The notes under the pieces: generated by a model | Database searches by the model: none | What the model was told of the DNA's origin: nothing | The model's input: only the letters and a program-made list of their open reading frames with translations | NCBI RefSeq assembly: GCF_006439335.1 | Contig: NZ_SAWY01000038.1 | Coordinates: forward strand, 1 to 64,000 | DNA length: 64,000 nt | Direction of reading: 5' to 3' | Origin: Litorilituus lipolyticus | Lineage (GTDB): Bacteria > Pseudomonadota > Gammaproteobacteria > Enterobacterales > Alteromonadaceae | Shown here: positions 1-8,875 of the stretch, one piece after another | Layout of the letters: every line of letters starts with the position of its first letter | Position numbering within the stretch: the stretch's first letter is position 1 | Program-made: the position numbers and the translations under genes

Positions 1-63
1 AAGGCTTTGGTTGCAGCCAAAGCTTGGGCCTCACTTTACCTAAACTGGTTTAAAAAAGAATAA
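1..63 (+). CDS. 3' end of an unidentified gene (partial)
   Basis: Frame 1 is open from the window edge to a TAA at 61-63 and encodes about 20 residues ending in NWFKKE. The residues (small, aromatic, then basic) look like a real C-terminus, but there is too little to name a family. The gene starts outside the window. It could also be a chance open frame. Confidence 0.4.
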   Translation, partial: KALVAAKAWASLYLNWFKKE

Positions 64-170
64 AAAAGGTGGGTGTATTATCCATACAAGGCTATTGAGT
101 TATGACAGTAACTAGTGAATTTGGTTAATGTCATGTATATTGCCTTTATTAAGTAACAAGGGATATATTC

Positions 171-1235
171 ATGGTTTCTTTGGAAAAAAGTAGTTCACTC
201 GTTAAAGGCTTTGTAACAGTTGCTGCGGTTTTTATCATCTTAGCGGGTGTAAAAATTGCAGCAAGTATTATTGTTCCTTTTTTACTGTCATTATTTATCG
301 CTATTATCTGTAATCCGCTGATCACAAAAGCTAGCCAATACAGAATACCCAAAGCCATTTCTGTCATCTTTGTCATAGTATGTTTTGTCTTTGTTGCACT
401 TTCTTTAACGGGGTTAGTAGGAAAATCTCTCAATGAATTGTCACAGCAGCTGCCAGAGTATCGTGTGCAGTTGAAAGAGCAATTTGTTTGGTTAACTTCA
501 CTTTTTACCAAATACAATATTGATATTTCGATTTCTGTACTGAGTGAGTATTTTGATCCTGCCGCTGCAATGGGTCTAGCTGCAGATATGTTAAGTGGTT
601 TTGGCTCTGTCATGGCCAACCTTTTCTTAATCGTGCTAACTGTTGTCTTTATGCTTTTTGAATCATCGTCTTTCCCATTAAAACTTCATTTTGCAATGGA
701 TGATCCTGAAATGCGACTTAACCAAATAGAACGCTTTCTAGCGGCGGTAAACAATTATATCGCAATTAAAACCTTAGTGAGTTTAGCCACAGGTTGTATC
801 GTTTCAATTATGTTATGGGCTTTTGGTTTAGACTTTTTCTTACTGTGGGGAGTATTAGCTTTTCTACTTAATTATATTCCAAATATTGGCTCTATCATTG
901 CTGCAGTACCACCAATGACATTAGCGATATTACAACTTGGTATTGGTGAAGCTGGCTTGATAGGTTTAGGTTATGTTGTTATTAACATGGTGATGGGTAA
1001 TATTGTTGAACCTCGCTATTTAGGGAAGGGACTCGGTTTATCGACCTTAGTGGTATTTTTATCATTAATATTTTGGGGCTGGTTATTGGGCACTGTGGGT
1101 ATGTTATTGAGTGTGCCATTGACTATGATATTAAAGATTGGCCTTGAAAATTCGCCTGAAGGACGATGGCTGGCGGTGATGTTAAGTGATGAACAAGAAG
1201 TCTGTGAAAAGTCTAAACAGATGTTAACTCAATAA
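171..1235 (+). CDS. AI-2E family transporter (PerM/TqsA-like permease)
   Basis: A 354-residue integral membrane protein. Hydrophobic segments lie near residues 15-55, 65-90, 150-170 and then continuously from about 205 to 330, with a soluble stretch around 90-145. This is the usual shape and length of the AI-2E transporter superfamily (PerM, YdiK, TqsA). The late motif PNIGSIIAAVPP and the following GNIVEPRYLGKGLGLSTLVVF region are typical of the family. Members export or exchange small solutes; the substrate cannot be told from sequence. The ATG at 171 has an AAGGG ribosome site about 9 bases upstream. It is monocistronic, followed by a strong hairpin and a convergent neighbour. Confidence 0.88.
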   Translation: MVSLEKSSSLVKGFVTVAAVFIILAGVKIAASIIVPFLLSLFIAIICNPLITKASQYRIPKAISVIFVIVCFVFVALSLTGLVGKSLNELSQQLPEYRVQLKEQFVWLTSLFTKYNIDISISVLSEYFDPAAAMGLAADMLSGFGSVMANLFLIVLTVVFMLFESSSFPLKLHFAMDDPEMRLNQIERFLAAVNNYIAIKTLVSLATGCIVSIMLWAFGLDFFLLWGVLAFLLNYIPNIGSIIAAVPPMTLAILQLGIGEAGLIGLGYVVINMVMGNIVEPRYLGKGLGLSTLVVFLSLIFWGWLLGTVGMLLSVPLTMILKIGLENSPEGRWLAVMLSDEQEVCEKSKQMLTQ

Positions 1236-1244
1236 TAAGGTCCG

Positions 1245-1279
1245 TTTTAAGCGCTAAATACACCTTTTAGCGCTTAAAA
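1245..1279. terminator. Strong hairpin between convergent genes
   Basis: A perfect 14-bp stem (1245-1258 with 1266-1279) around a 7-base loop sits between the ends of the permease gene and the LprI-like gene. The stem ends in A/T runs that can serve as U-tracts in either direction, but no extra T-run follows it. It is probably a shared bidirectional terminator. Confidence 0.55.
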
Positions 1280-1294
1280 TATTAACCACTAAAG

Positions 1295-1705
1295 CTACTG
1301 GGCTTCAGTTTTTGTGGATAACTGGATAATTCTTGCCTTCGTTAATTCAACAAAACATTGTTTAAAAGCTATTCCTGCTCCTTTGTCTGGTGATATAGCC
1401 AAATACCGCCAGCGACAATCATTTTCCCTAAAGCTAATAAAATTGCTTTGTGAACGTTTAAACATTTTTAACGCAGAGTAGCGGCCATTAACAAGAGCTT
1501 TTTCTTCAAGGTTAAAGGTATGGTGATTAATCCACGTTTGAAGTTCACTATCTAAAGTGTCAATGACACCGTCTAAGCACCGGGATAATAAGCTTTCATC
1601 GTTTTTTAAGTCTTCACAATCAGCAAGCTTATTACGAGCTTCTGCTTGAGACGATATAATAAACATTACCAGAAATGGCACAGTCATTAAGGCTTTTTTA
1701 TACAT
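1295..1705 (-). CDS. LprI/DUF1311-like exported protein
   Basis: A 136-residue protein with an N-terminal signal peptide: basic MYKK, a hydrophobic stretch to about residue 17, and a likely cut after QAEA around residue 23. The mature part has paired cysteines and the C-terminal pattern SFRENDCRWRY followed by a conserved Cys and hydrophobic helix. This resembles the LprI N-terminal domain (formerly DUF1311), the family of the mycobacterial lysozyme inhibitor LprI. It is probably periplasmic. Its biological role here is unknown. Confidence 0.6.
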   Translation of the reverse strand: MYKKALMTVPFLVMFIISSQAEARNKLADCEDLKNDESLLSRCLDGVIDTLDSELQTWINHHTFNLEEKALVNGRYSALKMFKRSQSNFISFRENDCRWRYLAISPDKGAGIAFKQCFVELTKARIIQLSTKTEAQ

Positions 1706-1834
1706 AGATTATATTACTACCTGTAAGCGACATGGTTGATTAATATAAAGTAGATACTACTAATTTAAGCTATTTCAAATGAGTTTGCACAAAAAATCTC
1801 ACCTAATCATAAATATTTCTTCATGAAGAATTAA

Positions 1835-2137
1835 TTATGATGGCAGTACTTTTTTATATGGCTTAACAATAACCTTTTTATACACACCTGCCTCAATATA
1901 AGGGTCGACATCTGCCCAAGCTTGAGCTTTTTCTAGACTTTCAAATTTAGCGATAACTAAAGAGCCAGTAAAGCCAGCAGAACCTGGATCTTCACTATCA
2001 ATGGCAGGACATGGACCTGCAACTAATAATCTGCCTTCGTCTTGCAGTAGACGTAGTCTTTCTAGATGCTTTTCTCTAACGGTAAGTCTTAGTGATAAAG
2101 AGTTTTCAACGTCTTCGCTATATATAAGGTAGAACAT
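1835..2137 (-). CDS. YciI family protein
   Basis: About 100 residues, counted from the ATG at 2137 ([12 protein letters not shown]), which is preceded by a GAGAGA ribosome site; an in-frame TTG four codons further upstream is less likely. The protein has the YciI ferredoxin-like fold signature: an N-terminal beta strand with Tyr, an R..HL.RL..L...GRLL.AGP segment, an FTGSLVIA strand, then a WADVDPY motif near the end. YciI-like proteins are small soluble proteins of unclear function, with His/Asp residues proposed to be catalytic. It sits next to yciB, as in many gammaproteobacteria. Confidence 0.85.
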   Translation of the reverse strand: MFYLIYSEDVENSLSLRLTVREKHLERLRLLQDEGRLLVAGPCPAIDSEDPGSAGFTGSLVIAKFESLEKAQAWADVDPYIEAGVYKKVIVKPYKKVLPS

Positions 2138-2175
2138 ACTATCTCTCAATATGATTAATGATTTTAAAGTAGGGG

Positions 2176-2739
2176 TTAGGTTTTATCATTGTGTTCTTCA
2201 TCTTTATTTTCTTCTTGCGGCATGTACTTATATAAAAATAATACCGAACTGATAGCGAAAACAAATGTTAAACCAGTTAAGCCAAATACTTTGAAGTTAA
2301 CCCATGTTTCTAGAGGGTAGCTATAGGCTATGTAAATATTCAATATGGCACAGCAAGTAAAAAAGCATGCCCAAGCAAGGTTTAACCTTGCCCATATGTT
2401 ATCTGGTAATGTTAAAGCTTCGCCGAGAAATTGTTTAATGATATTTTTGTTAAATCCGTAATAACTCACCAACAATGCACAGGCAAACAATCCATTTATA
2501 ATTGTTACTTTCCACTTAATAAACGCATCATTGTGGAAGAAAATAGTAAGTCCTCCAAATACTGCTACCATGAGAAATACTACTAAATGTCGCGTTGGAA
2601 TTTTTTCTTTTTTTATGACGTAATACAACACCTGCAGTGCAGAAGTCACTATTAATGCGCCTGTAGCCCAGTAGATATCTGCAAATTTATTAACCACAAA
2701 GAAAATGATGAGAGGAATATATTCAAATATTGCGTGCAT
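2176..2739 (-). CDS. yciB: Inner membrane septation protein YciB (IspA family)
   Basis: A 187-residue protein with five or six predicted membrane helices and the family start pattern [25 protein letters not shown]. The motif near residue 130 ([19 protein letters not shown]) matches the conserved NR.W..FF....NIYVA region of YciB. YciB is an inner membrane protein involved in cell-envelope synthesis and septation. It lies just upstream of, and in the same direction as, the YciI gene, and its length is normal for the family. Confidence 0.9.
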   Translation of the reverse strand: MHAIFEYIPLIIFFVVNKFADIYWATGALIVTSALQVLYYVIKKEKIPTRHLVVFLMVAVFGGLTIFFHNDAFIKWKVTIINGLFACALLVSYYGFNKNIIKQFLGEALTLPDNIWARLNLAWACFFTCCAILNIYIAYSYPLETWVNFKVFGLTGLTFVFAISSVLFLYKYMPQEENKDEEHNDKT

Positions 2740-2794
2740 ATAATATTATGTTTTGAAAAAAGAGGTGAGGATTTTAACTAAAGTTTGCGGTAAT

Positions 2795-2830
2795 AGCCAA
2801 ACATTAAAGTGTTAAAAATAATGTTTGGCT
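2795..2830 (-). terminator. Hairpin downstream of the M24 peptidase gene
   Basis: A 12-bp perfect stem (2795-2806 with 2819-2830) with a 12-base loop lies 46 bases past the stop of the minus-strand peptidase gene and before yciB. No clear T-run follows, so intrinsic termination is possible but not certain. Confidence 0.35.
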
Positions 2831-2875
2831 CTGATATTTGTATAAGGGGGTTAACTTACCTGTTCAAAGAGAGAG

Positions 2876-4093
2876 TTACTGATCATAACCAAAAGGATCG
2901 TCGATACTAAAAGATGGCTCAGTAAACCATTTTGCCCCTGTCTCTGTCATATAAAAATGATCTTCTAAGCGTATACCAAACTCACCAGGAATCACAAGCA
3001 TAGGTTCATTTGAGAATGACATACCTTTAGCTAAAGGGGTTCTGTCGCTTCTTACTAAATAAGGCCATTCATGAATGTCTAAACCAACGCCATGGCCTGT
3101 TCTATGCGGGCAACCAGGAGTTTCGTAATCAGGGCCAAGTCCTTTATCGGCTAGAAAGTTACGTGCAGCTACATCAACATCACCACAAGGGACACCAATC
3201 TTGGCAGCATTAAATGCGGCTATTTGTGCATCTTTTTCTACTTGCCACATTTCTCTATGTCTGTCAGTCGGTTCACCGAATACATATGTGCGAGTAATGT
3301 CAGAATTATAACCATGTAACTGGCAGCCAGTATCAATCAAGACCACATCATTTTTATCTAATGCTTTTGGGGTTTTAACACCGTGAGGGTATGACGTATC
3401 TAAACCGAATAAAACAATACAAAAATATGAACCTGCTGGTGCACCTAATTTAATATGAGCTTGATTTATAAATTGCTTCACTTCGTCTGTGGTAATGCCT
3501 TCATACAAAATACGTGCTGCTGCTTTATGTACTTCCATGGTCATGTCTTTTGCTCGTTGTAAAAGAGCAATCTCAGTATCTGATTTTTGGCCACGACAAG
3601 TCGCAGTAATTACTTTTGCATCAATGAGATTTAGTTGTGGGTTAACTTGTTGAATACCATTTGTCATAAAGAAGCTAGTTGATTCATCTATAGCTAAGGT
3701 ACCTGTATTTACCCCGAGATTTGCTAGTACTTCATTGGTTAACTCGTAAGGGCTCTCATGTTCTTGCCAGCCGTGAATGTTACCTTCGATAGTCAAGTGC
3801 AACTTAATGGTATCAATTTCGAAAAATGGCACTATGTAATGCAATTCACCACTTTGAGTTAAAATTGCTCCAACCATGCGCTCACTTGGGTACCAGCGTG
3901 TCCCAGTGAAATAGTAAAGATTTGTGCCAGCATTAAGGTACATTGCATCAATGCTATGTGCTTTCATTAGTTGCTGAGCTTTTTCTATGCGACTATTAAA
4001 TTCTAGTTCGGTGATAGGGGATATATCAGTCGTCATGTTTGATAGCTTTTCAAGTTCAATTGCTGCGGTTGAACCGCCAATTCCAATAGTCAT
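2876..4093 (-). CDS. M24 family metallopeptidase (Xaa-Pro aminopeptidase/creatinase fold)
   Basis: 405 residues. The first ~170 form the creatinase N-terminal domain (DAMYLNAGTNLYYFTG). The catalytic pita-bread domain follows, with the five expected metal ligands: Asp in VVLIDTGCQ, Asp in SDITRTY, His in TGHGVGLDIHEWP, Glu in FSNEPML and Glu in IRLEDHF. It should remove an N-terminal residue before proline or act on a related dipeptide, in the cytoplasm. The ATG at 4093 has a TAGGTG ribosome site. An internal Met at residue 20 also gives a plausible start. It is divergent from the norQ-like gene. Confidence 0.9.
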   Translation of the reverse strand: MTIGIGGSTAAIELEKLSNMTTDISPITELEFNSRIEKAQQLMKAHSIDAMYLNAGTNLYYFTGTRWYPSERMVGAILTQSGELHYIVPFFEIDTIKLHLTIEGNIHGWQEHESPYELTNEVLANLGVNTGTLAIDESTSFFMTNGIQQVNPQLNLIDAKVITATCRGQKSDTEIALLQRAKDMTMEVHKAAARILYEGITTDEVKQFINQAHIKLGAPAGSYFCIVLFGLDTSYPHGVKTPKALDKNDVVLIDTGCQLHGYNSDITRTYVFGEPTDRHREMWQVEKDAQIAAFNAAKIGVPCGDVDVAARNFLADKGLGPDYETPGCPHRTGHGVGLDIHEWPYLVRSDRTPLAKGMSFSNEPMLVIPGEFGIRLEDHFYMTETGAKWFTEPSFSIDDPFGYDQ

Positions 4094-4208
4094 TTTGTTT
4101 CACCTATATGGGGAGTGTTAATATATTTTAAATATACAATATACATGGCGTATTTGATAGTAGTAGGTTTTATTTATTTTTATAGTTGTGTTAGGACAAT
4201 ATTAGCAA

Positions 4209-4222
4209 TTGATCTTTATCAA
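4209..4222. promoter_or_regulatory. Perfect FNR/ANR/DNR-type box upstream of the nor accessory genes
   Basis: The sequence at 4209-4222 is TTGAT, four bases, ATCAA, an exact FNR-family palindrome. Its centre (4215.5) is about 27 bases upstream of a TGTACT -10-like hexamer at 4242-4247, which would put it near -41, the class II activator position. The first gene (norQ-like) starts at 4307. This points to activation under low oxygen (FNR/ANR) or by NO (DNR/NnrR type). The sequence alone does not say which regulator binds. Confidence 0.75.
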
Positions 4223-4306
4223 GTAACACGTGCTAAAGCATTGTACTTTTGTGTAGAGAAGAGTACTTTAGTGACAATTTTACACTATATACTAAATTTT
4301 TAAATT

Positions 4307-5089
4307 ATGAGTGAATCGAATCTTTTTTATCAAGAACAAAAGAATGAAGTATCTTTATTCAATTATGCTTTCGAACATGAGTTGCCTGTATTGATCAAAG
4401 GTCCAACAGGTTGTGGTAAAACACGTTTTGTTGCGCATATGGCAGAAAAGCTAAATAAACCACTTTATACTGTTGCATGTCATGATGACTTAACTGCCGC
4501 AGATCTTGTAGGAAGACATCTTATTGGTCCTGATGGTACCTATTGGCAAGATGGGCCATTAACCAAAGCCGTAAGAGAAGGTGGAATTTGTTATTTAGAT
4601 GAAGTGGTGGAGGCACGTAAAGATACAACGGTAGTCTTACATCCATTAGCAGATGATCGTCGTGTTTTACCTCTTGAAAGAACAGGAGAGTTACTCGAAG
4701 CCGCACCTGGCTTTATGCTAGTTGTTTCATATAACCCAGGCTACCAAAATTTATTGAAGGGTATGAAACCTAGTACGCGACAACGTTTTGTTGCCTTACG
4801 TTTTGATTACCCAAGTGCTGAAGTTGAACAACAAATTTTAATAAAAGAAGCTGGCGCTGATGCTCACCTTGCCTTTAAATTAGTTGAACTTGCTACAGCG
4901 CTTCGTCGGTTAGAACAAAATGACCTTGATGAAGTTGCTTCTACTCGATTGTTAATTTATGCAGCCCGTATGATTGGCTCAGGCATGAATGCTCTTGATG
5001 TTTGTCGTTGTTGTTTAGCTGAACCATTATCAGATGACCCTCAAACGGTTAAAGCATTGATGGATGTCGCTAAAATATACTTTGATTAG
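4307..5089 (+). CDS. norQ: NorQ/CbbQ-family AAA+ ATPase
   Basis: 260 residues of the MoxR/CbbQ/NorQ AAA+ family. The Walker A motif GPTGCGKTRF is near residue 32, the Walker B motif GGICYLDEV near residue 95, and the pattern FMLVVSYNPGYQ supplies the sensor 1 region. Length is normal for NorQ. These ATPases pair with a VWA protein (NorD, encoded at 6621) to insert cofactors or activate a metalloenzyme, classically nitric oxide reductase. No good ribosome site precedes the ATG. The gene follows an FNR-type box and heads a co-directional set with norE-like and norD-like genes. CbbQ (Rubisco activation) is ruled out by this context. Confidence 0.85.
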   Translation: MSESNLFYQEQKNEVSLFNYAFEHELPVLIKGPTGCGKTRFVAHMAEKLNKPLYTVACHDDLTAADLVGRHLIGPDGTYWQDGPLTKAVREGGICYLDEVVEARKDTTVVLHPLADDRRVLPLERTGELLEAAPGFMLVVSYNPGYQNLLKGMKPSTRQRFVALRFDYPSAEVEQQILIKEAGADAHLAFKLVELATALRRLEQNDLDEVASTRLLIYAARMIGSGMNALDVCRCCLAEPLSDDPQTVKALMDVAKIYFD

Positions 5090-5178
5090 TATTGATATGA
5101 GCGAGTTTTGTCACGGTTAAACTCGCTCATATTGATTAGCTTTTATAAACAATACACTTCTGTTGCAATTGACTAACT

Positions 5179-5781
5179 ATGCCTGAATCCTTTTCTTCTA
5201 ATAATATCACTCGTGAAGATATTTTAAATAAACACGTATTGCCTGGTGATTTGGCCATGTGGTTTTTCATATTGGCTGAGCTGACTGTATTTGCTATTTT
5301 TTTTATTGGTTTTGCTATTGCTGAGCAGCAGAATTCAATTCTATTTAGTGAAGGGAAAAAACAATTACATCAAACTGCAGGGCTTGTTAATACTATAGCG
5401 TTAATAACCAGCAGTTTTTTTGTTGCAATAGCTTTGAACGTAATGCACAAAAATAAAGGTAAAAGAGCGGCATATTTGATTGTATTGGCCGATGCAACCG
5501 CACTTATTTATATCTTTGTAAAACTATGGGAGTACTTTGCTTTATTTGAGCAAGGGATTGGAATAGAAACGAATACCTTTTTTACTTTGTATTTTCTTAT
5601 CACTATGTTTCATTTAATGCATGTTTTACTAGGCATGGTTATTTTGTTGTTTATTGCGAAAAAAGCATTTTCGGGCGAATATTCTGACACAAAAATATCT
5701 GGCTTTGAATCTGGTGCCAGTTATTGGCATATGGTTGATTTGTTGTGGATAATTCTATTTCCACTTATTTACGTTATTTAA
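5179..5781 (+). CDS. norE: NorE-like cytochrome c oxidase subunit III family protein
   Basis: 200 residues with five predicted membrane helices. It has the heme-copper oxidase subunit III signatures LPGDLAMWFFILAELTVF near the N-terminus and FHLMHVLLGMVIL plus SGASYWHMVDLLWIILFPLIY at the C-terminus. At ~200 residues it is the short five-helix form typical of NorE and quinol-oxidase subunit III. In nor clusters NorE is an accessory membrane protein needed for full NO reductase activity. It lies 89 bases after norQ and 13 bases before the COX IV-like gene. Confidence 0.82.
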   Translation: MPESFSSNNITREDILNKHVLPGDLAMWFFILAELTVFAIFFIGFAIAEQQNSILFSEGKKQLHQTAGLVNTIALITSSFFVAIALNVMHKNKGKRAAYLIVLADATALIYIFVKLWEYFALFEQGIGIETNTFFTLYFLITMFHLMHVLLGMVILLFIAKKAFSGEYSDTKISGFESGASYWHMVDLLWIILFPLIYVI

Positions 5782-5794
5782 GACTGAGTGTTAT

Positions 5795-6064
5795 ATGAGC
5801 TACTTTATGAATAAAAGTACTAAATTAGCTTTCATAAGCTGGCTAGTATTAATAGTACTTACTTTGATATCAGTTTATCTTACACTATTTATCGATAGCC
5901 GAGCTATATACGTGGGTGTAGCGTTATTAATTGTATCAATAAAGGGTCAGCAAATTATTGATATATTTATGGAACTTAAGCATGCACCTAAGTTATGGCG
6001 TATGCTACTATTAAGTTATGTAATCGTTGTTCCATTGATTATTGGATTAATTTATCTAGTCTAG
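5795..6064 (+). CDS. NorF-like / prokaryotic COX subunit IV family small membrane protein
   Basis: 89 residues with three hydrophobic helices (about 10-30, 36-52 and 67-88) and a polar turn carrying MELKHAP before the last helix. The FMELKHAPKLWRMLL pattern is characteristic of the prokaryotic cytochrome c oxidase subunit IV family, to which NorF-like proteins belong. It starts 13 bases after the norE-like gene, so the two are probably co-translated. The symbol norF fits the position but is not certain. Confidence 0.7.
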   Translation: MSYFMNKSTKLAFISWLVLIVLTLISVYLTLFIDSRAIYVGVALLIVSIKGQQIIDIFMELKHAPKLWRMLLLSYVIVVPLIIGLIYLV

Positions 6065-6086
6065 CTATTTAGGGTAGGAATACACT

Positions 6087-6491
6087 ATGGAAAGAGAAAC
6101 AAGTCCTAGCACGAAGTTTTCGATCATTTGCCAGTCGCTTTATTTGGCTAATTTACTTTTATTACCAGGCGTTTGTTTCTTCATTTTAATCTATTACTTA
6201 CTACAATATTCTCGTCTGACTAAAAATCAATTGCCCCAAAAAGAAGCTAAAAAGCTTTCTTTGAACACCTTGGGTATTGGAAAAATTCATCTGTATCGTA
6301 GTGTTCAAATAACATGCCTTGCAGGTGTTATGTTAGTGGTATTTCCATTAATAGTTTTTTTATTTTCAAACCAGTTTGAAGCATCTATTATGGTTAGCTT
6401 GTTTTACTTCATTACCTTACATGCCGCTTTTGTATTAATCGGCATGCTCAACTTATCTCGTGCAATGGCAAGAAAGTTACCAATATTCTAG
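6087..6491 (+). CDS. Unknown four-helix membrane protein in the nor accessory cluster
   Basis: 134 residues. Four hydrophobic segments are visible, near residues 15-40, 70-95 (after a basic stretch), 98-112 and 113-125. A His sits in the GKIHLYRS segment and another in YFITLHAAF. No family is recognised. It starts 22 bases after the COX IV-like gene and is followed by the norD-like gene, so it probably serves the same respiratory assembly process. It may be a lineage-specific Nor accessory subunit; this is inference from position only. Confidence 0.6.
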   Translation: MERETSPSTKFSIICQSLYLANLLLLPGVCFFILIYYLLQYSRLTKNQLPQKEAKKLSLNTLGIGKIHLYRSVQITCLAGVMLVVFPLIVFLFSNQFEASIMVSLFYFITLHAAFVLIGMLNLSRAMARKLPIF

Positions 6492-6620
6492 TTTTTTTGT
6501 ATTTAATCTAAACAAAAGTAATTCTTATTTATTCAAGCTTTGACCCATATCACAACGGCAGTGAAATAACTTGATAGAATAAGAATATATCTTTGAAATA
6601 ATTTGTGAATAGTAAACATT

Positions 6621-8474
6621 ATGGAAGAATGGGTCGGCGGCCTTTGGCATAAATATATTACCCGAAAAGCAAATCCTGAATTTGATGAGGCAAGAGTTAC
6701 CTTCGATGAAGTAAGTAAATCTGTTGGTATGGTTTTTCGTGCTTTAGGTGGTGACGTCGTTAAACGTGTTGAAGCGGCAACAGGCAGAGAATACTTAACG
6801 AGAAAAACCTTTCTTCAAAAAATTTCAGGTGATAACCAGTTAGTTAGTTTAGCTTGGCAAGATCATGAGAGTCTGCGTTTACCTGAATCATTAGCTGTAT
6901 TTCCAACAACTGAACTTAATTACGATTTATATATATGGTTATCTGTTCTGGCAGCAAATCATAGTGGTAAATTTACACATTGGGCGAAAGATAATCAGCA
7001 ACTAGTTGTTGAAGTATTAGAAAGTTTTCCTAGCTTACATAGCCGCTATAATAGACTAGCTCAGTCATTTGTCGAGCTTAGGGCCGATCTGTCTGGTATG
7101 TCTGAGGAAGAAGCTCAAATGGAGCGATTAATTAGGCAGTCTATTTTAACGCCTGGTTCTGTTAGTGATTTTCCTGTGGTTAATTTTGCACCTAAAGCTG
7201 TATATCTTTGGTTATATCCTTCTGCTAGTTCTGATGAAGTGTTGCAAGCACAGTTTGATGAATCCTCATTAGAAGAACAAGAAAAAGAGCAGCAGAAATC
7301 GGCAAAGAAAACTAAAAATTCTCGTAAAGAAGCAGAGCGAGTTGAGTCACCCGATGAACGAAATGGCATGATGATATTTCGTTTAGAAAGTATGTTCTCT
7401 TGGAGTGAATTTTCAAAGTTAGATCGGGGCAGTGATGATAGCGATGAAGATGATGAAGATTACGAAAGAACCATTGATGACTTAGATAAGATCACTTTAG
7501 CTCAACAGCAAGAGCAACAAAAAAGTGCTCAAATAAAAGTCGATTTGGATTTACCTTCTGCATCTGAAGATGATATTCCTTTAGGTGATGGTATAAAACT
7601 ACCTGAATGGGATTATAGAAAACAAGTGTTACTGGAAGATCATTGTCTCTTGCAGCCTATGTTGCCAAGAGACTCAAAACCAGCCAAGCTTCCTGTTAAA
7701 CTTCAAAAAACAGCTAAAACTATCCAAGCACAATTTGAGCAACTACAAAGTGTTCGTTATTGGCTAAAAGCACAACCACAAGGTGAAGAGCTTGATTTAG
7801 CTGCTTGGCTCGATTTTCACGTAGAAAGTAAAACATCAGCTACTGCTGAAAAAGGCTTATTTCAATCCTTTAGAGGAAATCATCGAGATTTATCTTGTTT
7901 GTTATTGGCTGATTTATCTATGTCCACTGATTCTCATTTAGATGATGATAATCGAGTTATTGATGTAGTCAAAGATAGTCTATTACTTTTTGGAGAAGCG
8001 CTTCAAGCCGTTGGCGATAACTTTGCTATGTATGGGTTTTCATCAGTAAAACGTTCTAATGTTCGGTTTACCATGTTAAAGAACTTTAAAGAAAAATATA
8101 ATGACGATGTCAGGGGCCGGATACAGGCTATTAAACCAGGGTTTTATACACGAATGGGTGCTGCAATTCGCCAAGCAACTAAAGTCATTGCTGAACAAAA
8201 CACCAGTGAGAAATTATTACTCATACTTACTGATGGTAAGCCTAATGATATTGATCATTATGAAGGTCGCTTTGGTATAGAAGATACTCATCAAGCTATA
8301 TGCGAAGCTAAGCGGTTAGGTATAAAACCGTTTTGTATAACGATTGATGTTGACGCCCAGGATTATCTTCCGTATTTATTTGGCAGTGATGGTTTTACGC
8401 AAATTTTAAGGCCTGCTCAGTTGCCGATGCGTTTACCTCAACTTTATCATCAACTAACATCTCAAAACTCGTAA
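6621..8474 (+). CDS. norD: NorD-like VWA-domain activation protein
   Basis: 617 residues, about the length of NorD. It starts with the family-typical MEEWVGGLWHKYITR. An acidic linker (GSDDSDEDDEDYE, about residues 272-284) separates the N-terminal part from a C-terminal von Willebrand A domain with a MIDAS-like site: LADLSMSTDS near residue 432 and LILTDGKPNDIDHYEG near residue 535. The last segment IEDTHQAICEAKRLGIKPFCITID also matches NorD. NorD works with the NorQ ATPase to activate NO reductase. A 129-base gap precedes it, so it may have its own promoter. Confidence 0.88.
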   Translation: MEEWVGGLWHKYITRKANPEFDEARVTFDEVSKSVGMVFRALGGDVVKRVEAATGREYLTRKTFLQKISGDNQLVSLAWQDHESLRLPESLAVFPTTELNYDLYIWLSVLAANHSGKFTHWAKDNQQLVVEVLESFPSLHSRYNRLAQSFVELRADLSGMSEEEAQMERLIRQSILTPGSVSDFPVVNFAPKAVYLWLYPSASSDEVLQAQFDESSLEEQEKEQQKSAKKTKNSRKEAERVESPDERNGMMIFRLESMFSWSEFSKLDRGSDDSDEDDEDYERTIDDLDKITLAQQQEQQKSAQIKVDLDLPSASEDDIPLGDGIKLPEWDYRKQVLLEDHCLLQPMLPRDSKPAKLPVKLQKTAKTIQAQFEQLQSVRYWLKAQPQGEELDLAAWLDFHVESKTSATAEKGLFQSFRGNHRDLSCLLLADLSMSTDSHLDDDNRVIDVVKDSLLLFGEALQAVGDNFAMYGFSSVKRSNVRFTMLKNFKEKYNDDVRGRIQAIKPGFYTRMGAAIRQATKVIAEQNTSEKLLLILTDGKPNDIDHYEGRFGIEDTHQAICEAKRLGIKPFCITIDVDAQDYLPYLFGSDGFTQILRPAQLPMRLPQLYHQLTSQNS

Positions 8475-8490
8475 TAGGATTTTGACTACT

Positions 8491-8673
8491 ATGAAAGTAT
8501 GTTTATATTGTCAAAACAAAAACAATGAAGACTTAAAACAATGTGAGCGTTGTGGTATGGAGCTTCCCATCAAACAACCTCAAAGCAAAAAAGCCAAATT
8601 GACTTTTTTTACTAAAGCATTTTGGTTAATCGTTATTTTTTGCATCATTATGGTTATTTATCTGCCAAGGTAA
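8491..8673 (+). CDS. DnrP-like small zinc-ribbon membrane-anchored protein
   Basis: 60 residues from the ATG at 8491, chosen over an upstream in-frame TTG at 8482 because AGGA at 8476-8479 is well spaced only for the ATG. The N-terminus carries two CxxC knuckles (CLYCQN and CERCGMELP), a zinc ribbon. The C-terminus has one hydrophobic helix (FWLIVIFCIIMVIYL). The pattern resembles DnrP, a small protein found beside denitrification regulators and often described as a potential regulator of NO reductase. It begins 16 bases after norD, so it is part of that transcription unit. Confidence 0.65.
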   Translation: MKVCLYCQNKNNEDLKQCERCGMELPIKQPQSKKAKLTFFTKAFWLIVIFCIIMVIYLPR

Positions 8674-8875
8674 ATAACCTGGGTTACTTTTCTTACTTAA
8701 TACCTATTTTACTTGATCAAAACTTTTATTAACTCGTTCTTTTTTCATACGAATTGACTGAATTATAACCAAAATACATAAATGGTTACTTTTGTTTATA
8801 AATATCATGGTTGCTAGCTTGCATTAGCTAGAAACTGTCATATAGTTAATTCAGGTTAATAATAAAAATATTGAA

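Noticed and set aside
4115..4303. Open frame of 62 codons upstream of norQ
   Set aside because: It has no ribosome site, covers the FNR-type box and promoter, and reads as a random hydrophobic translation of AT-rich DNA.
8814..8831. CTAGCT/AGCTAG hairpin before the first STAS gene
   Set aside because: Six-base AT-containing arms with a 6-base loop are too weak to assign a function, and no T-run follows.
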